Assembly (NCBI GenBank): GCA_027579435.1
Contig: JANBPK010000707.1
Coordinates: forward strand, 176,033-240,032
Source: Candolleomyces eurysporus
Taxonomy: Eukaryota > Basidiomycota > Agaricomycetes > Agaricales > Psathyrellaceae
DNA: 64,000 nucleotides
Direction of reading: 5' to 3'
Shown here: one piece after another, positions 29,134-41,697 of the stretch
Numbering within the stretch: the stretch's first letter is position 1
Layout of the letters: every line of letters begins with the position of its first letter
The notes under the pieces: generated by a model
Databases searched by the model: none
Told to the model about the DNA's origin: nothing
What the model saw: only the letters and a program-made list of their open reading frames with translations
Program-made: the position numbers and the translations under genes

Positions 29134-32100
29134 CTAAAGATGCGACTTGTCGGGTTCCGCGGGGGGAGCAGCAATCTCAGCCTCTTTGGGTCGGACAAGG
29201 TCGAGCATATGGTCGACGATCTCCTGAGGAGTCGTAACGTGCCAGGCAGCCAGAGTTCGCTTGCTGCTATGGCCAACAGCGGTGGTGAAGACGGCTTCGG
29301 GCTGGATAGCGAGTTCTACGGGGGGTTTGCCATCGCCATCGATGAGCGTCACTGAGAGGGGTGCCTCCATCTTCACTTGCTTGACGCCAGGAGGGAACAG
29401 AAGGAGAGCACGGAACATGTCTTCATCAGTCTACAAAGCCAGGTCAATTATTGGTCAAGTGCATGTGTATGGAGAGGACATACCTTATCGTCACCGGCAC
29501 AGAAGATGAATTCAGCGTCGGGGTTGCGGTAAAGGATTCTCTTGACAATTTCACCCTTGTTCACTGCGATCGGTCGCACTTCGAGGTTCTTCTTTCCAAC
29601 GAGAACTATAGAATTCAAACGTCAGTGCGATCCCGTCGGCAATGAAAGCCGATAACATACCTTCGATGGGTCGCTTATGAGCAAGGTTATTCTCCAAAAG
29701 ATCCTGACACTGTCGGCATTGGAACAGGCTAGACCGCCAGAAAAATCAGCATGATTTTCCCGATAAGGTCAAGATAACCAAGAACGCACCCCCACTCAGG
29801 ATCAGCCCCACGATAATGCCATGTAATCGAACTCTTCTTCACTTCGATATGACTTCCAGTCGTCCGCTATACCGCGCGCCAATGACAAAAAAGGTAACAG
29901 ATAAGCGGATGGCCAGGACACGAAAATCAAACGGGAGCACAAACCTCGGTGTAGTACCGGAAGATCTCCTCAACCTCCGACATCCAGCTCATATCCAGAC
30001 TCTTGGTAAAGTTCGCCCACTCGCTCGAACCCCGTTCCCGAATGAATCCGCCGTGCTCAGCAGAGAACCCGACGTTCTTGAGATGTCCAAGATGCTGTTC
30101 GAGGAACTCGCCATCCCGTCCTGAAATGATGTACACCAGATTCTTGGGGTCCGCTGATAGCCTCTCGAGTGCCTCGAGCGTGGCTTCAGATGGGGTCGCC
30201 ATCGATGGGACTTTGACGATAGGTGCAAGGGTACCCTGGTCAAGCGCGAGAGAGTCAGACTCCTACGAAGCCAACAAACGATGAGAAGACTACTCACATC
30301 GTAGTCGAACAAGAACAGCCTCTTCTTCGCGCCGTGATACAGCCCCTCAAGTTGGTCCTTGGGGATGTAAGGCGTCTGCCTGGCCAATCCCTGAATACCC
30401 ATCTGCTCCAAAAGCATCTTGACAAGGACGGCGGCCCAGCTGTGCGAGGTATGAGTCGTCACGACCTTATATAGTTTCGCATGGCGAGCGGCTTTCTCGG
30501 CAGGGGACATAAGCAATCCTTGATTGATAGCGGCAGCAACGCCCTATAAGGAGAAATAGGGTAGGAACGTTTGAAACGGGATTATCAGTACTCCGTTTTC
30601 AATGAGACCGGATGGGCGAAGATCAACGGCCTTAACGGAACGGGAAGATAGCTCACCCCTAGATCCCAAGGATTCACCAAAAGCGCATCCTCCATGTTCT
30701 TGCTAATCCCCATGAACTCGCTGAGCACGCTGGGGCTTTTGTTGGTCTTCTCCTGAGCGATAACAAACTCCATGCTCGTCGTGTTCATTCCATCTCGAAG
30801 AGGAGTGATAACGGCCAAGTCCGCAACACTGAGCAGAGCGTAGAACTCGTCCTTTTTCAATGTTTGGTGGCTGGGAACGAGGCCTTGTTACAACAGCACC
30901 CGAAAACTGGCCATGGAATGGACGTACTAGTGGTGGACGGGAATGAAGTCGAGACTTCCATATTCGCCGTTGATGTGGGCAACGAGTTCGCTCACAAGAC
31001 GTTCGAGTTTGGGCGAATCAGTCAAGGCGGGGCTGGTCACTTGAATCATGACGACGTTGCCGATCCATTCAGGGTAGTCCTGTAGCAACTTTTCGAAAGC
31101 ACGGAGCTAAAAGCAAGGAAGGCTCGTTAAATGCTTGGTGAGAGGTGAGGAGGACGGAAGCGAACCTTCTGCACGACTCCCTTCACGACGTCGAGCTTGT
31201 CACGGCCGACGATGATCTTCTTACCCTCATACAAATTCATGAGGGCCTCGAGCTTGGGTTGGATCCCGGGTCTTTGCCTGGTAAAAGATGAGTCTACGAG
31301 CCGGAACACCTTCGAAAGCCAACTCACACATCGCGAGCTACTCGCTCAGCATCGATTCCGACAGGACAATGCATCACAGCAGTGACATGCCCATCGACAT
31401 CGATACCTCTCGAGTTCGCTTCATAACCGCAAACTCGAATGCAAGTTGAGATGAAATGGCGAACGTATGAGTAGGTCTATCGCGGGAGGATAATGAGCGT
31501 CGGACGCTCTGAAAAACAGCCAAGCAAAAACCAACCTGGAAGCAGACGAGATTCGCCCCGAGCATGCCGTCAAGGACTTCTTTTCGGCCTATGACGTAGG
31601 GGTCAGCATCATGGGCGCCAATCCTCAGTTTCAAGGCACGATAAGCGAATGAATTGAATGATATTCCAACAATTCACGAAAAACACGAGAGCATGAAGGA
31701 AATGAAAGAAGTCCCGTTGGCCTTTGTGCAAGCCAATCTGAAGCGTTCCATTTGGCATCACATGGTGTGCGCGGAGGCCCATCGGAATCCCCACAAAAGA
31801 CCACGAAAAAAAACGGAATCAAAACCGCACGCAAATCCCGGCGCTCCCCGCAGAGGAAGTTGGATTAACACAGGTTCCAGAAGTGGATTGAACGCAGTCA
31901 ATGCAAAACACGAAAGATAGGACTTACGAGGAAGGCAGCGGAACAATTCACTTGTTGGGAATGGTGTGTGCATGAATAGCCCAAGGACAGCCTCGGGAAT
32001 GGATTCCCGAATAAGTCTGAACAACGTTGGTCAATATCAGCATGAATGGGGTTGGAGAAAAGAGGGTTCCGGAGCTTTAGCGCGTCCGAGTCATCGGAGG

Positions 32101-32948
32101 GTCTAGAACGGAACGTGAAAAACATACCTCGGAAGTAGGAGGAGGTGGTAATCGTGCACCCAAATCAAGTCCCCAGGCTGGTAGATCTCGACTATCCGAC
32201 GGGCAAAGGCGGCGTTGGCAGCCTCGTACTGGGGGTAGTGCTGATCGGCGGAGGCATACTCGGTCGCGACATCCTGCCAGAGGAGATAATGGAACATCGG
32301 CCAGAGAGCTGGGGAGGACAAGTTCAGACACGCGTTACGATGCTTAAGAAAAGTGGAGAACATACTCTGCTTGCAGTACCCATCATAGTGCCCATGGGCG
32401 ACCTTATCGTCCAACCAGACAGGAACATAAGTCCCCTTTTGGAACTTTTCGTCATCAGGGTCGCTCTCCTTGGGCTGAAAGTCCTTGAGCGCGACTTCGA
32501 GAGCAGCCCTCTCCTCCTGGGACACGGTTGTCGTCAGGATTTTGTCCGCTGACGTATTGGTGGTGCTCGCGTTGGCCGAGGCACCCGGGGCCAGAATGTC
32601 GCCCGTCCAGCCGACAACGATCTGCTCGTGGTTCTGCGACAGAGACATGATGCCAGATATCATCGCTGCGTGGCCATACCGAGGAGCGAGACTCCACCCG
32701 GACGGGGGGTTGCTGGCGGTGTCGCGGGTGTTGTCCTCTAGGGGTGGTGTCGGGGGTGCATTTGGGCGTTGTCTCGAGGACTCGAGGGTTGCGGTGATGG
32801 GTAACGAGTGCACTACATGGATGATTCGCCCCGAGAGTGGGATGCCGTTCTTCCTGTGCTCCTCCTCGAGCTCGCGAATCTTGTCATGGACCCTATCGAG
32901 CGAGATGTCGTCGCCCTCGCGAGTATAGGGCTCTGAGAACGAATCCAT
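29134..32948 (-). CDS. TPS2: Trehalose-6-phosphate phosphatase with N-terminal synthase-like domain
   Basis: Second enzyme of trehalose synthesis, dephosphorylating trehalose-6-phosphate. Start at 32946-32948 (DSFSEPYTREGDD). The N-terminal GT20-like domain shows VGWTGDI, WPMFHYLLWQ, WVHDYHLLLLPR, GLFMHTPFPTSELFRCLPR, GRDKLDVVKGVVQK and TPLRDGMNTTSMEFV. The C-terminal phosphatase domain has LFLFDYDGTLAPIV (DxDxT nucleophile), IISGRD, SAEHGGF and AGDDKTDEDMF, the HAD-type metal site. Many introns (a dozen or more) of 50-60 nt split the two domains; coding ends KSHL then stop at 29134. About 900-1000 residues, as for fungal Tps2. Cytosolic; works with Tps1 and regulators in the synthase complex. 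No lesions seen. The GT20 Arg and Lys (GRDKLDVVK) and Asn (GMN) are kept, unlike fully degenerate synthase domains. Confidence 0.92.
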
Positions 32949-34061
32949 GGCTGCTGTGCGGTGGTGATGATGGTTGGCAGGAAAGGGAGTGGCGGTGGTG
33001 GTGGATGCAGGTCCAGAATCTACCCTGAACTTTATATGAACATAGAAAAAGCTATCGACGATATCGCGATGCCCAATTAATCGTCATGTTTTGCCGCAAA
33101 TGGAAAGGTCAACAGGCATATCCGTCATCGGTCTCACGGCTACCAATTCGTCCCGACGTCTGCCCGTCTCCGATATTTCAGCGGCCAACGAACGTTCTTT
33201 TCAAAGACGAGGTCCCGGAAATCCATGGCCTGCCAGAAGGCCTTCTGTAATTTTACCAAAGAGCTGGGGGGCCTCGAACGGTTTATGCAGCAAATTATGC
33301 ATGCCCGGTCCAAAGATAACGCCTATCGTGAATACGTGCAGCAAGCCAAGTACGCTCCGGCAGGTTCGCAACCCATCTCCTTTCTGGGCCGTACCGTAAC
33401 CCTCGAGCCTATAAAAATGCAAACTCTGACAGCAAGCGGGGATGCGATAAGATCCCGTCAAGCCAAACTTGGGTTACCCCCCTCGAAACACAGATGTGAT
33501 TTCTCAATGTTGAGATCACAAAGCATCGATGGATCGACTATGCTTCTTTATGACCTGTCGTTGAAGAAATTGCCTCGTTTGGGGAGTGGCCAACCCAGGC
33601 AATTGGCAATAGATAGCAAGATACGTGGCGAGCGTCAAGTAAGGTGGTTATTAGATCCGGATTCATATGAATTGACCCACCAGATGAGTGGTAAATCCAA
33701 CGGAGGACCGAGGTGTTTGAAGAAGTGAAGTAATATCAGCAAGGGAGAGCGCTCACTCAGCTCAACAACTTACGGTACGTCGAGCCGGGGAAGTGCAACA
33801 GTAAACATCCTCAAGCTTCTTCCACGACTCGGACATCCTTGAATCACGGCAAGTGGGAATTGATTTACCAATAATATACGCGATATACGAGAATAAGTAC
33901 AATACGGTGTTTTTGGGTGCCAATGCAGTAAACATAGCTGGTGGTAGTTACTTCGGCCAGGGGGGAAAGATGAGAAGGGAGACGAAAGCGCGATGCAGAT
34001 ATAGAACAAATGCAGCTACCGAGAAAGAGAGAAAAAAGCAATAAATACTCATGGGGAATCA
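32949..34061. other. Upstream region of TPS2 and 3' flank of the RNA-binding gene
   Basis: No convincing gene. A 167-codon frame at 33225-33728 (+) has no motif, no clear leader and no homolog I recognise; I do not call it. The first 200-300 bp should hold the TPS2 promoter. Confidence 0.4.
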
Positions 34062-36503
34062 TCATCCTGTAATATCAGTGGGCAAGGGGACAACAGTTCC
34101 TCCCTTGGCAGCTGATGGAGTGAAAGTGTGCCACCGGTCGTTGAAGCGGACATCTAGAAGCATAATGATCAGCATCATGGACCGCAATCTTCCCATCAGA
34201 AAGCTTAGCGCACCTAGAGGACGTCCACCATACATATAGGACTGGAATTTAGCAATGGCCGTCTCCGCCTCCGCAACCTGCGAGAACTGCACAACACCAC
34301 ATCCCTTGGACCGAGTTCCATCGAAGAGAATCTCAGCCATGTCAACTTGACCCGTAGTTTCAAACAGTTCAACCAAATCTTCGTTCGCAGTGGACCAAGG
34401 AAGCTGGAAGCAAAATGAGTATATAACGTACACCTTGAACCGTCTCAACACTACTCACATTGCGAACCATGATCTGCTGACTTGGGTCTGGTTCAACATA
34501 GCCAGGCCCGAATGGTGCGTGAAATCCAGAGCCAAATTGGTCTGCACGCATGTGGGCAGGACCAGAACCACCACCAGCGCTAGCAGTGCTACCTTGACCC
34601 TCGGGACCCGAATAGTCAGCGTAGATGTCTTGGTTGAAGTCGCGACCACCAGCAGCGCCGCCTGCAAAGCCGCCCCGGAACCCACCTCTGGCGCCCCCAC
34701 GCAAACCGCCTCGGAGTCCCCGTGCCCCACCACGGAACCCTCCTCGAGTACCTGGGCCAGTCAGGCCAGCATATCGATCCTGAGGCATGGTCAATTTCTA
34801 AAAGAAGAAACCTAAGATAGCAATCTTACCTCTCGAACTTCAAGGATGCGGCCATACCAATCGAACCCATTGTACAAAGCTATCCAACATAATTAGAACT
34901 GCGGCTAGACGAGAACGAAGACCCTGACATACCGATAGCAGACTGGGCATCCTTCGCAGTTTCAAAGACTACCGTTCCGGATCCCTTTGGGCGACCATCA
35001 ACGCCAATATTAATATCAGCACGAATGATATTGCCGGCAGCCCTGAATAGATCCTTCAAGTCTTGCCATCCAGCTTGGTAAGGAAGCTAAGAGCGGATTT
35101 ATGATCAGCCCAAGATCTATAGAACAGCAGAACCTCTTACGTTGCCAACGTAGAGCTGGTTGCCTGGATTTTGAGCTGCGTTCGGGAAAGCGTGACCACC
35201 GAAAGGACGAGGTGGTGGGGCAGAGTTAAGACCTTGTCCAGCCATCGCCATTCCGATCTTCCCTGGAACAGGAGTTGCACCGAAGCGTGCTTCATTCTCA
35301 CGATCCTAGAAAAAAGGTGGTCAGTAACTCGATCTGGCATAGTTATAGAGGACATACCTCGCGAATGAAAACGGGACGACCGAGCAACGGTTGCTCTGAC
35401 AGTTCACGAATGGATCGCTGGGAATCCTCTTGGGATGCAAATTCGACGATTCTGAAAACTACTGTCAGCGAGGAGGTGGGATGCAAGGGAGATGAATACA
35501 CTCACCCACAACCCTTTGATATACCGGTCGGCGTAACGAGAACTTCGGCGAAGAGAACCTCACCAGCTGCCAACCCCAAAAGAAAGTCCCATCAATATCC
35601 CAACAACTCTAACCGTTCCGTCAAAAAGCAAATGGTAAAAAGCACTCCTCAACAACTAAATCTCGGCGAACGGTTCATCCTCCCCAATAGACGGACGGAA
35701 AGCTGCAGTCATCGGATTCGAACCCTCCTCCGCAGCCGCAGCAAACAACACCACAACACAACCCCCTCTGAGCCGATCCCCAGCCTCAAGCAAGAATAAC
35801 GAAGAAACAACTAGTTTGAGATTCCCCAACCCACCTCCCCGCATGAATTCCATAAGGTCACGATATTTGACGTCGTAGCTGAGGTTGCCAACGTATACAC
35901 GGTTTTCTCTCTTGCTGATCTTGGCGAACTCGACGGCTTCTTCGTGAGGTGCGTTCATGGGACCGCCGAGAGAACGAGCGAACGAGTCATTGCCCCTCCT
36001 GTCCCTGCTGCGAGAGCGAGTGCGCGAGCGCGTCCTTGAACGGGTGCGGGAGCGAGAGCGTCTGCGTCGACGAGGTGACGCCGAGCGACGCCTTGAACGA
36101 GAGCGGCTGCGAGAGCGCTTGCGACGCTGATGTTTTCGTCAGGAAAACACCCTGCACGGCAAGAATGAAGTACTCACGTCTCCGTTTCTCCTATCTGGCT
36201 CCCAATGGTCGGAAACTCTGGGCCTGGCAGGACGACCTAACATAGATGAATGAAATGCATCACATTTGGGAGAACTAGCCCCAATGACATACCTAGGTCA
36301 CGCCTGTCCCTATCATAGTCCCTGTCGCGGTCCCTATCCCTGTCTCTCCTATCTCTGTCTCGGTCAAGGTCACGGTCGCGGTCTCGATCCCTCTCGCGGT
36401 CCCTGTCTCTATCCCTGTCATAATCGCGGTCCCTGTCTCTGCTGCTGGGTGGGGGCATTAGGATGCCTTTGTCGTCATCCTTGTTGCGCATATCAACGTC
36501 CAT
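34062..36503 (-). CDS. Three-RRM RNA-binding protein, Gbp2/Hrb1 type
   Basis: Start at 36501-36503 (DVDMRNKDDDKG). The N-terminus has a long Arg-Asp dipeptide run, then an Arg-Ser region. RRM1: RENRVYVGNLSYDVKYRDL, AGEVLFAEVLVTPTGISKGCG, IVEFASQEDSQRSI. RRM2: NQLYVGNLPYQAGWQDLKDL, GSGTVVFETAKDAQSAI. RRM3: QQIMVRNLPWSTANEDLVEL, KGCGVVQFSQVAEAETAI. Between RRM2 and RRM3 lies a Gly/Arg-rich stretch (GGFRGGARGLRGGLRGG), an RGG box. The ending is PLPTDITG and stop at 34062. About 600 residues; around nine introns. RNP1- and RNP2-like sequences are visible in all three RRMs. The layout (SR/RD region, three RRMs, RGG box) is that of Gbp2/Hrb1 nuclear mRNA-export surveillance factors; the exact ortholog is uncertain. 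Confidence 0.87.
36300..36440 (-). repeat. Hexamer-based low-complexity tract encoding Arg-Asp repeats
   Basis: On the plus strand the tract is CCTGTC / CGGTCC / CTATCC-like hexamers; on the minus strand it encodes alternating Arg and Asp (RDRDRDYDRDRDRDRERD). It is coding in the RNA-binding gene. Such tracts expand and contract by slippage and can be misassembled. Confidence 0.8.
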
Positions 36504-38256
36504 TTTGTGTCCGAGAAAGAGAGAGAAAGACGACCAGGAATACGGAGGAAGGTGATGGAAGAACGGTGAACAGTGTTCGAATGAATGACTGACACATATT
36601 TTCCTGGGTGGGAAAGCGGAGATTCAATGTAAGTCCTTGCTTGGAAAATAATTGATTTGTTTACACTTAGCAGATCTGTGCCTGCTCTCATCTAAATTTA
36701 CCGTCGCAGCGAGAGCGGCCAATTTAATTTCTCCCGTTGGCAACATTAGCGAGCAAGTGACAGCGCAATAGAAAAAAAACGCAGCAAGTAGCGACAGCTC
36801 CTTATACTAGCAGGAACATATTATTCGGTCGGAGGACAATGCGTGCCACTGTGGGCACAAGATGTGGCAGAGGGGGCCCATGACGCCCACAACTGGTTCG
36901 GTACACGACGAAAATCCACAAGCCTTCGACTCCCATCATACCAGTAGCTACGGTAGGCAACCCTGCTATGACACCGTCCCGTACACAACCACAACGCACA
37001 CTCTCCATCCACAACAGGCAATACCAAAAGGTAAATAGCGCCGACCCGATTGGAAAGCAAGATTTCGATCTGGGAGCTCATGCATTGTTAATAGTGTATT
37101 TGAAATTTATGGACCACTGCAGCCTTGAGTGGCGAAGCATTCAGTATCCTTTGACTGAGTCCGAGTAGCTGAGGCAACGTCGTAGACCATACCAGAGCAC
37201 ATGCATCAGGTACCGTTTGTCTGGAGGACAAGGTCTGTTCTCAAGCGTACTTTGCAAGACCCCGGTGACTATGTAAGGGAATTGGACGTTCCAGAAGAAG
37301 GTCTGGCACTCCTTTTCATCAATCATTTAAGCCCAGTACACTTCTTTCGGCCACAGGGCTCATCCCGCCTGTTAGAATGACGTACGAACGGATGTCAGAA
37401 AGTACATATCTAATCCCGATACCACAACGCTACACCCATTATCTTTAAAATTAGTACATCGTCCTTATCACGAAACCTTCTAAACAGTGAATAGGAAGCT
37501 TTGGCATAAACGTCCCTCTCGGTCGAAGGGGCACTGCAGAACTTCCTGAGGGGGACAGCCACCGGAGAAAAATTGACAGTCGGACTGCAAAGCATAGATC
37601 TCGTTCCTCCGGCTAAAGATAGTGCTTAATGCATCATGTTCGATGGCCGAAAGTCACTGCCTAGTAGGCGCTTGATTGGGACTGGTAGCGCCTGATCAAT
37701 GATCTGTTGATCCACAGCGATCACTGCACGTTTCGAGGGGGGGNTGGCACTAGCTTAGAAAATCCGCTGACGCGGACCTTTGCCCGACGCACCGAGGAAT
37801 CGGAGGGAAACAATTTTTCAAGCCGTTCAGCTACTATAAGCAGTCCATTGGCCACAATCACTGTATTTAAATTTAGGCTTGCATCGGTCGCCAAAGGAAC
37901 ATTCTCAGTGCACCTTGCTGCGTTCATTCACCTCCGCAGTTGTGCAGCTGAGCACGAATAGTACATGTCCTTGAAGAACGAGGAAATTTAGAGGAGAAGA
38001 AACCATCTTACAGAAGTTCAAGCCCTTGTGAGGAAGTGTGAGGTGTTCACGAAAGAAACCCTAGACGGCAGACAGTGCTGTTGTATCCAGCTGCAAAACA
38101 AGGCTCACCACTTCCGGAGCTATGCCATATACTGCGCACTCAGGTTGAGCTCCCGCCACCGATCAACGGAAAATTTGGTCAATCGGCCCCAGGCTGGAAG
38201 GCTATATAAACCAGAGCTCTTGCTCAAGGCCTGCATAACCTCACGAAACCCCGGGA
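36504..38256. other. Intergenic stretch of 1.75 kb, no gene recognised
   Basis: Short frames on both strands (for example 68 codons at 37721-37927 -, containing an N at 37744 after a G run) have no motif I recognise. The right end is the promoter side of the RTA1-like gene. Confidence 0.4.
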
Positions 38257-39721
38257 ATGTCTTCCAATTCCACCTCCAGTATGTTCAATTGGTCTCCTGC
38301 GGTCCCGTTGAGAGCACACTGAATTTTCCTCCCTCTCTTTCCGTTATTAGCATCTGCTGGCGCTGATGACACTCCAGTCGCTCACAACCCTTATTCTTAT
38401 ACCCCATCCGAGGCGGTCACCATCATCATGGTTGCTCTTTTCCTTATTTCTACAGGTGAGCCGATAACCCATCTCAAAGTCGGCGATCTGATTTCTGAGT
38501 ATCTACAGTGGTACACACTGGCCAAGCTGTCCGTTCAAAGCTGTGGTATCTTCTACCTACGGTCGTCTTTGGCGGCCTTCTAGAAGTCGTCGGATGGGCA
38601 GGTCGCCTCTGGTCCCACTACGATGTAATGAACATGACTGCCTACCAGATACAGTGAGTATCGTACCTTCTTATCGTGTAGACGATATTAACTCAGTCGC
38701 GATCAGGGCACTTTGCACAGTTCTGGGCCCGACACCACTCTTAGCCGCCAACTTCATCATCTTTGGGAAAATCATCGAGCAGCTCGGTACCTGCTACAGC
38801 CGCTTAACGCCCAAATACTGTACGTCCTTTTTCCAAATTGCTTCAGCTGACATTGTAGGAGACGCTGACGTGACTTCCCATGCAGATACCATCATATTTT
38901 GCTCATCGGTGCGCTCGCAGCATACACCCCTTTTGAAGAATTTCAATATAACTCACACTCAACTGCCCAGGATATAATTTCCCTCTTTGTACAAGGAGCG
39001 GGAGGTGGTCTAGCTGCCATGGCCAGCAGAAACGGGACCAGCATCTCAATGGTGAGTATAATCAAGTTCCAAGCTAATTGAATTTTTACAATATATTTAC
39101 TGGTATACCTAGGGGTCCAATGTTATGCTTGGCGGTATCATATTTCAACTCGGTTTGTGACCGTTCGCTTTAGATTTCATCTTCAAGTTCGCTGATTCCG
39201 GGATCTTATAGCTGTCATCGTTATTTTTACCGCATGCGCGGTCGAGTACTTCACTCGGTTCTCCAAGGACCGGCCTCTGCGAGCTAGCGTCACCCCCATA
39301 GAGAAGCAAGAGGAAGGAAGAGCGAGGATGTCGCCAAAGTTGAAAATAATGCTCGGCGGCCTGTCTTTCAATACACTCTGTTTGACTATCCGGTGAGCCT
39401 GCTGAGTTCATAGCAGCGATCGGTCGTACTGGTCAAGGTTCTGACTACTACGACGTTTATCACGTCTTAACAGGGCTATTTATCGTGTCGTTGAGCTGTC
39501 TGAGGGATGGGGCGGACCGATCATGAAGACCGAGCTGTATTTCAGTGAGTTATCCGTGCTGTTTACGTTTATGTGTCAACTAACAATTTCTGTTCCTTCA
39601 AGACGTTCTGGAGGGATGTATGATCGTGCTCGCGATTTATACCCTGAACTTCATCCACCCCGCAAACTTTCTTAAATTTCAACATGTATACCACCTGGCT
39701 GGTCCATTAGCCAGTTCGTAG
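38257..39721 (+). CDS. RTA1-like seven-helix membrane protein
   Basis: ATG at 38257 (SSNSTSSMFNWSPA), then after an intron SAGADDTPVAHNPYSYTPSEA. Exons then give TIIMVALFLIST, WYLLPTVVFGGLLEVVGWAGRL, MTAYQIQ, TVLGPTPLLAANFIIFGKII, LGTCYSRLTPK, TIIFC, DIISLFVQGAGGGLAAMAS, GSNVMLGGIIFQL, VIVIFTACAVEYFTRF, MLGGLSFNTLCLTIR, AIYRVVELSEGWGG, TELYF and DVLEGCMIVLAIYTLNFIHP, ending LAGPLASS and stop at 39721. The EVVGWAGR, PTPLLAAN, LVQG-type and YRVVEL..G motifs are the RTA1 family signature. The family is linked to lipid and toxicant tolerance in yeast (Rta1, Rsb1); the substrate here is unknown. About nine introns. Confidence 0.87.
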
Positions 39722-40105
39722 ACGCTATGGAAATGTCCGTACCTATTTACGCACGTAGTCATCATCGTTGTCGTTGTTGTATTTGAAGTCCCCTGGAGTA
39801 TTCAGGGCCATCAGAATAGATTTTCTAAACTCTGTGAAAAATAATTGATTTTTTTGATGCTTAGCAAAACTGTGTTTCCTCTCCTCTATGACGTCCATAA
39901 ATGCCCAGCTCAGAAATGACGCTGCCTGGCTTCTTCCTTTCCCCGCAACCAGAGGGACGCTATATGAGCTACTAGAGATACAAAAGACACCACTTGTCCC
40001 AGATCTGCAAAACTGAATACAGGACTCCAATTGCGCTCCACTATCCTACGGCGACGACGAACTCCTCTTACCCAAGATCTCATCCAACGACGCTCACCGA
40101 ACAAC
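39722..40105. other. Flank between RTA1-like gene and PCMT
   Basis: About 380 bp with no gene; promoter side of the isoaspartyl methyltransferase gene. Confidence 0.45.
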
Positions 40106-41065
40106 ATGGCCTGGCGTTGCAGCGGTGCTACCAATGCTGAACTCATCGCGAACCTCAGGAGCAAAGAAATCCTGCACTCTGATCGCGTGGCAAAGGTAAG
40201 TCCGGGCAGCGGAATACCTCATTTCAAAGCTGGTTTGCTCACAACGTCGTTTGGTAGGCGATGACATCCGTGGATAGAGCAAACTATGTCCTCGATAAGA
40301 AAGATGCGTATGAGGACTCTCCTCAGTTGCGTCCCACCAGCAATCGACGAGGATAGGCTGCTCACCAGTCTCTCTGTGCCTGTAGGTCAATTAGACATGG
40401 CGCAACCATTAGCGCCCCGCACATGGTGAGCATAATGCTCCGTGCGTTATTCGCGTAGATCCTGAATGCCTTCAGCATGGATATGCTTCAGAACACTTAC
40501 TCCCCTACCTCAATCCTGGGGCGAAAGTACTCGATGTAGGAAGCGGTTCGGGCTACCTTGCTGCAGTCCTTCACCACCTTGTCGGTGAAGGAGGGAAGGT
40601 TGTTGGGATTGACCACATTCCTGAGCTGGTTGACTGGTCCGTCGAAAACTTGAAGAAGGATGGTTTGGGAAAGGCCTTGGACTCGAAGGAGATTGAGATG
40701 ATGGCCGGTGACGGCAGGCTGGGATACGCTGCAGGAGGTATGTTCATTCGTGGATTTTACCGTGGCTATCCTCTCAACAGCTCTCCTTAGGTCCTTATGA
40801 CGCCATCCATGTCGGGGCAGCAGCACCAACCGTTCCACCCGCCCTGCTTGAACAACTCGCCAGCCCAGGTCGGATGTTCATCCCGGTAGGCAACTTCATG
40901 CAATCTATCGAACAAATCGACAAAGACGAAAACGGGAACGTGACGACAAAGAGAATCATGGCCGTCCGAGTGTGTATTTGAGCTCCTTCTTTCTCGTTAC
41001 TGTTGTTGATCATACTTTTGTAGTACGTTCCTCTAACGGATCGGGACAAGCAGGTGGACTTTTGA
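40106..41065 (+). CDS. PCMT1: Protein-L-isoaspartate O-methyltransferase
   Basis: Repairs isoaspartyl residues in aged proteins by SAM-dependent methylation, in the cytosol. ATG at 40106 (AWRCSGATNAELIANLRSK, with SDRV following). Exons: TSVDRANYVLDKKDAYEDSP, SIRHGATISAPHM, HGYASEHLLPYLNPGAKVLD, then motif I VLDVGSGSGYLAAVLHHLVG, VVGIDHIPELVDWSVENL, MMAGDGRLGY, PYDAIHVGAAAPTVPPALLE, LASPGRMFIPVG and TTKRIMAVRYVPLTDRDKQ, stop at 41065. The residues ISAPHM, GSGSGY and HVGAAAP are diagnostic of PCMT. About 215 residues with six short introns, the usual length. Nothing odd. Confidence 0.92.
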
Positions 41066-41697
41066 ATGACTTTGGCGATCCAGCTTGCATCTCACGCGGA
41101 CGGTCAGTCCCAAAGCACAGGATCTTGCTCGTGGCAGTTTTTCACCTTCTGAATGTTCAATTCGCGTGTACTCTATGTTGAATCGAAACGATATCTGGGG
41201 ATGTAAAGCATGGTTTCTGGTGCGCAGCACAGGACCGGGTATGCAGATGCCTGCACGGTCGATCCCAAGATTCTCCCAAGATACACCGAGACCTCTGCGA
41301 TCATTGCCAAGAGGTCCCCGCAATTAATGGAATGTCTGAGGGTGCCTGTCCCTGGCTTCTCGTTGATGCTCTTCGTGACCATTCACCGTTGCAGGAGTGC
41401 GTCGTAAGCTAGTAACGAAGATAGACTACAGACACAGACCATGTTTCGCTGACGGCACCGGAAATAAAAAAAAAGATTGAGCGCTCAATGAATGATGGGC
41501 ACTATAACCCCCACATTTTCCGTTCTCACGCGCACGGCCAAGCGGCAGTAGTTTATACAGTGTGCTGTACATGTGGAGTTGACACTCGCCAGGTTTCAAC
41601 ACCAGTTTCACCTCAAAGCCCAGCTCTCGCCAGCGGGCCTCGAAAATCTGCTCATTTTCCTTCCCGGACGACGGACGGACACGTATCAGGAGCCACC
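41066..41697. other. Flank upstream of the MFSD5-type gene
   Basis: No gene supported on either strand. An A run (ATAAAAAAAAAGA) lies near 41464. Confidence 0.45.

Noticed and set aside
33225..33728. 167-codon plus-strand frame upstream of TPS2
   Set aside because: No motif or leader, and it occupies the TPS2 promoter side; considered chance.
36266..36592. Plus-strand frame rich in Cys, Pro and Gly
   Set aside because: It is the antisense of the Arg-Asp repeat of the RNA-binding gene; the repeat makes long antisense frames.
41085..41400. Open frames on both strands after the isoaspartyl methyltransferase
   Set aside because: Short, motif-free, and without splice partners.
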